This document shows, in pieces, positions 1 through 5,041 of a stretch of DNA of 5,041 bases (position 1 is its first letter; every line of letters starts with the position of its first letter). Below the pieces are notes generated by a model, which was given only the letters and a program-made list of their open reading frames with translations, did not search any database and was not told the DNA's origin. Made by a program: the position numbers and the translations under genes. Where the stretch lies: contig VHAW01000119.1 in assembly GCA_016872225.1 (NCBI GenBank), positions 1 to 5,041 of the forward strand, in the 5' to 3' direction. The DNA is from Sphingomonadales bacterium. GTDB taxonomy: Bacteria; Bacteroidota; Bacteroidia; UBA7662.

Positions 1-1209
1 CCCAATGTGATGCCGCTCAAATTCTTGTTCAATACCGAGATTTTCCCTTGGGCTTTCTTGTATGGTTGCCGAAAGAATTTAGTGGTTAACAAAAGGTTTT
101 TTGTATGGGTAGTTTATTTGCTTTTGGGGCTCATGATTTGGACGCCAACGGTCAAGAGTATTTTGATCCCCCTCAGGGCTATGATGGCCTTATTGAATGC
201 TTGTCTGCTGTATTGGTGGACTTTTCGATGCGATGACAAGGAATTGCAGCGTATCGATTCGGCATTCCGGTGGATTTTTGGCTTAACCCTGGGCGTGGGT
301 CTGCTCCAAAATTTCTACCTTTTCCCGACATTCTTGACGGCTCCTGTGAAGTTGTTTATCGACCGATTTGAGCCGGTACCGTTGGGCGCAGGCCGTGGGG
401 TAACCTCCTTGTTTGCTGAACCATCCTATGCCAGTATTGATATGCATTATTTTTTTGCATACTACTTGATGATAAACCGCATATCCCATCAATCGCGTTT
501 GGGGTTGGCGATGATCGCCGGTTTAATCTTGTTTGATATCCTGGTGATTCGATCCATTACAGGAACCATCATGGTCTCGATTTATCTGATGAGTTTCCTC
601 CGAAAAAAAACTTTGTTACAAGGATTAATCATTGGATTGGTGGTGGCTACCGCCACTTTTTATATTGCCCGGGAAATGAACACGCTGCCTCGGTCGGTGG
701 AGGTTGCCTATGATTTTGTGGTTAATCAGGAATACAAGGACCCTTTACCTATCCTGTTGGAACAAAGTGGTTTTCGTTTTATCAGTATTTGGTCAGCTTA
801 CCGGTACGGATTGCTGAATCCGCTGGGCTCAGGGGTAGGAGGGTGGCCGGATGCGAGTGTCGAAGCTATGGATGCGCTTGGGGTTCCCGCTTCGGCATTA
901 AGTTTCTTTTTTGAGTTATCGGGCGGCGATTATTACGGGGTCCGGCCGACCTCTTTTGTGGCCGGTCTGATGTTGGAAAGCGGTATTGTGGGGGTGATCT
1001 TGTTTATGTGGGCCTTTGGGAAATACTTTATGGATCCTCGAATTTACAGGGACAATCATGGTCGCTCTATCGCTGTGCTTTTTTGGTTTAACTTAGTAAT
1101 GCTTGGAACCATCGGTGATCCGATTCCGTTCATCATTTTTGGTTTATGTTATAAAAGACTCTGTCCTCCGGCATCGATCGAGCCTGCTCACGAACCTCTT
1201 CCTTCCTAG
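1..1209 (+). CDS. O-antigen polymerase/ligase-like (Wzy/WaaL-type) membrane protein, 5'-partial
   Basis: Predicted inner-membrane protein that would join lipid-linked oligosaccharide repeat units (Wzy role) or transfer glycan to an acceptor (ligase role). Numbering from the GTG at 7, hydrophobic segments lie near residues 32-45, 51-71, 88-107, 144-157, 165-198, 204-222, 317-337 and 355-380. The long non-hydrophobic stretch at 223-316 fits the large periplasmic loop of this fold. Family-like motifs are TSLFAEPSYAS (133-143), the arginine and PLGSGVGGW region (257-280), and RPTSFVAGLMLESGIVG (313-329). The reading frame is open to the left edge (CCC AAT precede the GTG), and the usual first hydrophobic segment seems to be missing. 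The true start is therefore probably outside the window, and the GTG at 7 and ATG at 10 are internal. Position beside two glycosyltransferases and a Wzz-like protein favours a polymerase over a ligase. These proteins diverge strongly, so the exact reaction and linkage cannot be read from the sequence. Confidence 0.8.
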   Translation, partial: PNVMPLKFLFNTEIFPWAFLYGCRKNLVVNKRFFVWVVYLLLGLMIWTPTVKSILIPLRAMMALLNACLLYWWTFRCDDKELQRIDSAFRWIFGLTLGVGLLQNFYLFPTFLTAPVKLFIDRFEPVPLGAGRGVTSLFAEPSYASIDMHYFFAYYLMINRISHQSRLGLAMIAGLILFDILVIRSITGTIMVSIYLMSFLRKKTLLQGLIIGLVVATATFYIAREMNTLPRSVEVAYDFVVNQEYKDPLPILLEQSGFRFISIWSAYRYGLLNPLGSGVGGWPDASVEAMDALGVPASALSFFFELSGGDYYGVRPTSFVAGLMLESGIVGVILFMWAFGKYFMDPRIYRDNHGRSIAVLFWFNLVMLGTIGDPIPFIIFGLCYKRLCPPASIEPAHEPLPS

Positions 1210-2045
1210 TGGAACCCTTAGTTAGCATTGTGATGCCGGTATTCAATACCGAAGCTTTCCTTGAAGAATCCTTGAAGGGTATTCTTCAACAGGAATACCC
1301 CTGTTGGGAATTGCTTCTGATCCTGGACGGTGGACCAGAGGCGGTCAACGCATCCTTTTGGCAATCGGAATTTCCAGATCCAAGGATTCGATGGCTCATT
1401 AGTCAACGAAATCGAGGACTTTCCCGTTCCCGAAATCTTGCGATACGTTGTGCCAAAGGCGCATGGATTGCTTTCTGTGATTCGGATGATGTATGGTTGC
1501 CCGGCAAACTTGCTATTCAATTGAAGGAAGCCCGGCAAGGGCGGTACAATGTGCTAGGAACTGGCTTTGTTTTTGTACGGCAGCGACCGTCGCTTCCATC
1601 AGGCCAATCCGGTAGGGAAATGTTGCGCAAGGCGGTCTTACCGACAATTTTGGATTATCCAACCTTATTAGCCACCAATGCTTTGCCTATGAGCTCAGCG
1701 ATGTATAACGCAGAGGAGTTGGGTAAACATTATTTCAACCGGTCGGTTGGTCATGAATTGATTCACGAAGATTATGCCTATTGGTTGAATATGTTCGCGA
1801 ATCCTGGGGTGAGGCCAATGCTTGTGCAGAGACCTTTAGTCCGGATCCGCATACGGTCCAATTCTCGTTCGTCGAACAAGGGCAAGGCGATGCGCGCTCA
1901 TGCTACCATTCTGTTGGAACATCTGGGCCCAAGCCTCTTAAGCCGTGTTCGGATATTGGGTTATTTGAGCCTGTATTTGTTCTGGGCCTTCAGGAAACGC
2001 AGCAGTCCATGGCAGGCGCCTCACGAATTTGATTGGAACCGATGA
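1209..2045 (+). CDS. Glycosyltransferase family 2, TuaG/WfgS-like
   Basis: Cytoplasmic GT-A-fold transferase expected to add one sugar from a nucleotide-sugar donor to the growing lipid-linked repeat unit. The N-terminus has the GT2 pattern VSIVMPVFNTEAFLEESL (5-22), followed by LILDGG (37-42) at the nucleotide-binding loop. RNRGLSRSRNLAI (67-79) and the metal-binding DSDDVWLPGKL (91-101) come next. HEDYAYWL (186-193) carries the acidic pair in the position of the catalytic base. A basic VRIRIRSNSRSSNKGKAMR segment (211-229) and a hydrophobic, basic tail suggest membrane association. The domain order and the HEDYA..L plus S-N-S-x-S-S-N-K features match my memory of TuaG-like enzymes. Length of 278 residues is typical. 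The start is GTG, overlapping the previous stop by one base (TAGTG), with no Shine-Dalgarno sequence, which suggests translational coupling. The loop reads LDGGP rather than the common DDGS, but the first Asp is retained. Donor and linkage are unknown. Confidence 0.9.
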   Translation: MEPLVSIVMPVFNTEAFLEESLKGILQQEYPCWELLLILDGGPEAVNASFWQSEFPDPRIRWLISQRNRGLSRSRNLAIRCAKGAWIAFCDSDDVWLPGKLAIQLKEARQGRYNVLGTGFVFVRQRPSLPSGQSGREMLRKAVLPTILDYPTLLATNALPMSSAMYNAEELGKHYFNRSVGHELIHEDYAYWLNMFANPGVRPMLVQRPLVRIRIRSNSRSSNKGKAMRAHATILLEHLGPSLLSRVRILGYLSLYLFWAFRKRSSPWQAPHEFDWNR

Positions 2046-2860
2046 ATCCCATGAACCTCGTTGTTGTTCTAATTGCCTATTACCCTGATCGTGATGCTCT
2101 TAAAGCATGGTCCGAGGCTGCGCAACGTGGTGTGCCCCTTCGGATATGGGATAATACCCCAGGGGGCTGTCAGGTTCAGGATGAATTTCCCTCCTTGGAG
2201 TTCTTGGGCACGGGTCATAACCTAGGGGTGGGACCTGCCCTCAAAAGGTTATTGAATGAGCTTCAGGAACAAGGCCTATGGGACAAAGCCTTGTATTTGG
2301 ATCAGGATGCTGAATGGACCATAACAACCTACCAATGGGCGGCCGCTTTGCACGACTCCTTATTGATCGACTTAGAAAAAGATAACAATGCTTTGGTGGG
2401 TCTCTGTGGTGGCTGCCGTAGCGGCGGAAATCAAAAAGCGCTTGCTCCGGTACGTATAATGATGACCAACGGCATGATATTCCCCATCAAGGAGACCGCA
2501 GCTTTACTGAATACCTATAATCCGTTTTTTATGGAATGCGTAGATTATCAGGTATGTTACAGAGCCAAACTTCGAGGGTGGGCATTGTTTGTCGCACAAG
2601 GTTGCCCCGATTTAAAACACGACCCTACTCGTCCAAGCATTGCATGGTCGAACGGAATAAGGACATTCCACAAACGGATTTACCCATCGGGCCGGGGTCG
2701 ACGATTTCTTTTGAATTTGGCGGTCTTGGCCTTGCATGCATTTTCTCGCCTAAATTTCCCCTATTTATGGGTATTTTTGAGAAATATTTTAACCCATGTG
2801 GCTTACAGGACTTGGTTCGATGCCGTTTGGTATCTTAGGGCATCGGGACGTCAAACCTAA
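2042..2860 (+). CDS. Glycosyltransferase family 2, rhamnosyltransferase (RfbF-like) type
   Basis: Second GT2 transferase of the cluster, resembling the RfbF/WbbL-like rhamnosyltransferases. It probably acts on the lipid-linked repeat unit at the cytoplasmic membrane face. Numbered from the ATG at 2042 (272 residues): VVVLIAYYPD (7-16) is the N-terminal strand, and IWDN (35-38) matches the VDN nucleotide-binding motif. GHNLGVGPALKRLL (58-71) matches the N-x-G-x-x-x-A-L-N helix. LYLDQDAEW (84-92) holds the DQD metal motif that marks this subgroup. MTNGMIFP (141-148), FMECVDYQVCYRAKLRGW (163-180) with the likely base Asp168, and KHD (192-194) follow in the expected order. A hydrophobic stretch (222-246) may dock on the membrane. 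I chose ATG 2042 because it makes an ATGA overlap with the upstream stop. TTG 2033 and ATG 2051 are alternatives, and all three retain the whole domain. Rhamnose as donor is inferred from subgroup resemblance only. Confidence 0.85.
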   Translation: MNPMNLVVVLIAYYPDRDALKAWSEAAQRGVPLRIWDNTPGGCQVQDEFPSLEFLGTGHNLGVGPALKRLLNELQEQGLWDKALYLDQDAEWTITTYQWAAALHDSLLIDLEKDNNALVGLCGGCRSGGNQKALAPVRIMMTNGMIFPIKETAALLNTYNPFFMECVDYQVCYRAKLRGWALFVAQGCPDLKHDPTRPSIAWSNGIRTFHKRIYPSGRGRRFLLNLAVLALHAFSRLNFPYLWVFLRNILTHVAYRTWFDAVWYLRASGRQT

Positions 2861-3940
2861 ATGCTTAAACTGATGACAAAACGCAAAAATTCTAATTCAA
2901 TTCCCTCCGACGAAATTCGCATGGACTCTTTGGGTCATTGGTTTCAATACCCTTTTTCGTTCATATTCCGAAATTTGTTATCTATTCTTTTGGGAGTCCT
3001 CTTCGGATCCGGTTTGGGCTGGCTTGTGTCTATAGGTTGGCCGGAACGAGATTTTGCAGCAAGGTATACCATTTCGGCCGAAGAGAAAAGTTCTTCTGCC
3101 TGGGAGAATTTGTTGGCCCAGTTTGGTATGGATGTCAGCGGAAATAATCCTGCGAATGTTTTTCAAGGCGAAAGTTTGGTAAAACTTTTTTCGACTCGCA
3201 ACTTGATCGAGAAAGCCTTAATCACTCCGACCCAATTACCCTCGGGTGAGATGGTGTATTTAGGCGATTACTTCTTTGTGCGTTCCAAGGCCAACCGCTT
3301 ACCAGAATTTGATGGTTTTCGTTTTGCCAAAGGAGATTCGGGTATTCTACGAAGCTACAACGCTTTGCAGGATAGCGCGCTGTGGCTTACTTACAAATAC
3401 GTTCTTAAGGAGGTAGTTTCTGCATCGAGGCCTGATAAGAAATTAACTTTTATCGAGGTAACTTGTTATGATCGGAATGACACTATGGCCATGGTGATGG
3501 CGGGTAAGTTAATTCAAACCGTATCTGCCTTTTATACCGAGAACCTTACCTACAAAGCTCGTAAAAATCTTGATGTGCTTCAAGAGGAGCTTGATTCTGT
3601 CAAAAGGGAATTGAATAAGAATATGTACCAATCCTCGATGCTCAATGATGGTGATGTAAATCCAACACGGCAAATTTTGCGCGTGGAACAAAACCGTAAA
3701 CTCATTGATTTGCAGATATCCATGACCTTATTTGGGGAACTGACCAAGAACATACAATTGGCAGAGATTTCTCTCCGCAAAGAAACCCCTTTGATTCAGG
3801 TCATTGATTCTCCCCGATTGCCGCTGGAGCACCAAGGTTTGAACCCTCGTTGGTATTGGGCTATAGGCGCAGGGTTAGGGGGTATGTTGGTGATGTTCTT
3901 TTTGATGCGCAAAGGTAAGAACGCCATTAATGTGCGCTGA
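2861..3940 (+). CDS. Wzz-type polysaccharide co-polymerase (chain-length determinant), no kinase domain
   Basis: Inner-membrane co-polymerase that would regulate the chain length produced by the Wzy-like polymerase encoded at the start of this block. It shows the classic two-helix layout: an N-terminal cytoplasmic segment (1-36) and TM1 near 37-59. A long periplasmic region follows, with a probable helical or coiled-coil part (about 225-305), then TM2 near 332-349 and a short basic tail. Before TM2 is the proline-rich IQVIDSPRLPLE (312-323), typical of the family. LLAQFGMDVSG (84-94) and GESLVKLFSTRNLIEKAL (103-120) resemble Bacteroidota Wzz-like proteins. There is no Walker motif or tyrosine-rich C-terminus, so it is a stand-alone PCP and not a BY-kinase fusion. 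Length of 359 is normal. The ATG follows the previous stop with no gap; ATG 2873 is an alternative start. The last 14 bases overlap the antisense 3' end of polA. I assign the family firmly, but which glycan it serves is inferred from its neighbours. Confidence 0.88.
   Translation: MLKLMTKRKNSNSIPSDEIRMDSLGHWFQYPFSFIFRNLLSILLGVLFGSGLGWLVSIGWPERDFAARYTISAEEKSSSAWENLLAQFGMDVSGNNPANVFQGESLVKLFSTRNLIEKALITPTQLPSGEMVYLGDYFFVRSKANRLPEFDGFRFAKGDSGILRSYNALQDSALWLTYKYVLKEVVSASRPDKKLTFIEVTCYDRNDTMAMVMAGKLIQTVSAFYTENLTYKARKNLDVLQEELDSVKRELNKNMYQSSMLNDGDVNPTRQILRVEQNRKLIDLQISMTLFGELTKNIQLAEISLRKETPLIQVIDSPRLPLEHQGLNPRWYWAIGAGLGGMLVMFFLMRKGKNAINVR
3927..3940. other. Tail-to-tail overlap of the wzz-like gene and polA
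   Basis: The plus-strand stop TGA (3938-3940) lies inside the polA coding sequence, and the minus-strand stop TAA (3929-3927 read on the minus strand) lies inside the wzz-like gene, giving a 14-base convergent overlap. There is no intergenic spacer. I see no hairpin followed by a T-tract for either direction near the junction, so transcripts from the two sides probably run into each other. Confidence 0.9.
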
Positions 3941-5041
3941 GCCAGTCGGGTCCGCGGCCCAAGTCTACCACCAAAGGGACTAGGAGTTCGGTGGCGCCGG
4001 TCATTTCTCGGCGGACCAAATCAGCCAAAACGGTTTCTTCGCCGGGAGCCTGGTCGAGGACCAGTTCGTCGTGAACCTGTAACAACAATTTGGATTGAAG
4101 GCCGTGTTGGCGAAGGCCGCGGTCCAGCCGTATCATCGCGACTTTGATGAGATCGGCGGCCGAACCTTGAATTGGTGTGTTGATGGCGTTTCGTTCGGCA
4201 AAGGCCCGCACCGCAGCGTTGTTGGATTGTAAATCTTTCAGATAACGACGTCTACCCATGAGGGTTTCGGTATAACCTTTGGACCGGGCTGCCGAAACAC
4301 ATTCTTGCATATAGGCCTGAACGCCGGGATAAATCCCAAAATACTGCTTAATCAAGTCAGCGGCTTCTCCTCTATCAACCCCCAGGCGCTGGCTGAGGCC
4401 AAAGGCCGAAATCCCGTAAATAATCCCAAAATTGACCATTTTGGCTTTGCGTCGCATTTCGGGGGTGACACTTTCCGTGGCGATACGATAAACCCGAGCC
4501 GCGGTGGCCGCGTGAATATCCACACCCGACCCAAAATCTTCGAGCATTTGGGGGTCCCGACTCATGTGGGCCATCAGGCGCAATTCGATTTGGGAATAAT
4601 CCGCTGATAACAAAACCCATCCTTCCTGGTCCCTGGCCACAAAGGCTTTGCGAATCTCACGGCCTTTGGGGGTTCGAATGGGGATGTTTTGCAAATTGGG
4701 TCTTTGGCTGCTCAGGCGACCTGTTGCCGTTACATGCTGATAATAAGAAGTATGGATCCGTCCGCTCCAAGGCCGAATCAATCCCGGCAAGGCTTCGGCG
4801 TAGGTGGAACGGAGCTTGAGGGCTTCGCGGTATTCCAGCACCTGAGCTACGATGGGCGATTGGAATTCCAAGGCGCTTAACACTTCTTCGTCGGTTTTGT
4901 ATTGACCGGTTTTGGTTTTTTTGGCTTTGGGGTCTAAGCGTAGTTTTTCAAAGAGGACTTCCCCCATTTGCTTGGGAGAGGCAATGTTAAATTCTTGACC
5001 GGCCAAGTGATGGATGGATTTTTCGAGGCGTTGCAGGTCCG
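3927..5041 (-). CDS. polA: DNA polymerase I, C-terminal polymerase domain (5'-partial)
   Basis: Family A DNA polymerase for Okazaki-fragment maturation and repair synthesis. Only the last 370 residues are visible, roughly the C-terminal 40% of a usual ~930-residue protein. The frame enters through the right edge (first full codon GAC at 5039-5037), so the start and the 5'-nuclease and 3'-5' exonuclease regions lie outside. In visible-residue numbers, EFNIASPKQ (16-24) and TATGRLSSQRPNLQNIP (104-120) are family landmarks. Motif A DYSQIELR contains catalytic Asp147. The O-helix RRKAKMVNFGIIYG has the expected Arg196, Lys200, Phe204 and Tyr208 spacing. NAINTPIQGSAAD (284-296) and motif C QVHDEL with Asp324 complete the active site. 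All key residues are present, so the polymerase should be active. The ending DWLSAH resembles Bacteroidota PolA. It is convergent with the polysaccharide operon and its stop lies inside the last codons of the Wzz-like gene. It is a housekeeping gene, unrelated to the polysaccharide pathway. Confidence 0.97.
   Translation of the reverse strand, partial: DLQRLEKSIHHLAGQEFNIASPKQMGEVLFEKLRLDPKAKKTKTGQYKTDEEVLSALEFQSPIVAQVLEYREALKLRSTYAEALPGLIRPWSGRIHTSYYQHVTATGRLSSQRPNLQNIPIRTPKGREIRKAFVARDQEGWVLLSADYSQIELRLMAHMSRDPQMLEDFGSGVDIHAATAARVYRIATESVTPEMRRKAKMVNFGIIYGISAFGLSQRLGVDRGEAADLIKQYFGIYPGVQAYMQECVSAARSKGYTETLMGRRRYLKDLQSNNAAVRAFAERNAINTPIQGSAADLIKVAMIRLDRGLRQHGLQSKLLLQVHDELVLDQAPGEETVLADLVRREMTGATELLVPLVVDLGRGPDWLSAH

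Noticed and set aside
1..12. GTG at 7 or ATG at 10 as the true start of the membrane protein gene
   Set aside because: The frame is open to the window edge, and the protein seems to lack its first hydrophobic segment, so an upstream start is more likely. It cannot be excluded without the flanking sequence.
1237..1251. Perfect 7+1+7 inverted repeat CGGTATT-C-AATACCG near the start of the first GT2 gene
   Set aside because: It encodes the canonical GT2 PVFNTE motif, and a folded form would have only a 6-pair stem with a 3-base loop. No operator or attachment-site context is present.
2033..2041. TTG at 2033 as the start of the second GT2 gene
   Set aside because: ATG 2042 gives a typical ATGA stop/start overlap and keeps the full domain. 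The extra three residues add no recognisable feature.
3948..3960. GC-rich possible hairpin (GGGTC-CGC-GGCCC) just after the wzz-like stop, as a terminator
   Set aside because: The stem is only 5 pairs including one G-T wobble, no T-tract follows, and the bases encode conserved PolA C-terminal residues (VDLGRGPDW), which explains them.
4305..4607. Plus-strand open frame of 100 codons inside polA, and similar open frames antisense to or out of frame with the other genes
   Set aside because: They lie wholly within well-supported conserved coding regions, have no recognisable domain or start context, and are explained as shadows of the real genes.
3927..5006. TTG at 5006 as the start of the minus-strand gene
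   Set aside because: The frame stays open to the right edge, and the upstream codons (DLQRLEKSIHH) continue PolA-like sequence. The polymerase domain also needs its upstream part, so this Leu codon is internal.

Overview
The window is the downstream end of a surface-polysaccharide (O-antigen or exopolysaccharide) gene cluster, running on the plus strand from base 1 to 3940. It meets the 3' part of a convergent housekeeping gene, DNA polymerase I (polA), on the minus strand (3927 to the right edge). I see no RNA gene, CRISPR array, insertion sequence, integrase, attachment site or origin. Coding sequence covers the whole window, with no intergenic stretch to annotate.

The host is most likely a member of the Bacteroidota. 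The PolA O-helix region and its C-terminus (…DWLSAH), and the 'QFGMD' and 'IQVIDSPRLPLE' segments of the Wzz-like protein, resemble sequences I recall from that phylum. None of the three internal gene starts has a convincing Shine-Dalgarno sequence, as is common there. This placement is from memory of family sequences, not a search. Base composition is intermediate. Hand-counted 60-base lines run from about 37 to 55% GC in the polysaccharide genes and about 50 to 58% in polA.

Layout of the plus-strand block: (1) 1-1209, a multi-membrane-span polymerase/ligase of the Wzy/WaaL type, probably cut at its 5' end by the window edge; (2) 1209-2045, a GT2 glycosyltransferase of the TuaG/WfgS-like type; (3) 2042-2860, a second GT2 enzyme of the rhamnosyltransferase (RfbF-like) type; (4) 2861-3940, a Wzz-type polysaccharide co-polymerase without a kinase domain. 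The junctions are a 1-base overlap, a 4-base ATGA overlap and a 0-base gap, so the four genes almost certainly form one translationally coupled transcript.

Together they fit a Wzx/Wzy-dependent pathway. The two GT2 enzymes would add sugars to a lipid-linked repeat unit on the cytoplasmic face. The Wzy-like protein would join repeat units on the periplasmic face, and the Wzz-like protein would set chain length. The flippase, initiating transferase and export proteins are not in the window.

The last plus-strand gene and polA run tail to tail and share 14 bases, so there is no room for a dedicated intergenic terminator. I found no evidence of a novel system here. The points worth a second look are the convergent overlap, a short in-frame sequence match bracketing the wzy-like gene, and some family-atypical residues in the transferases and the co-polymerase.
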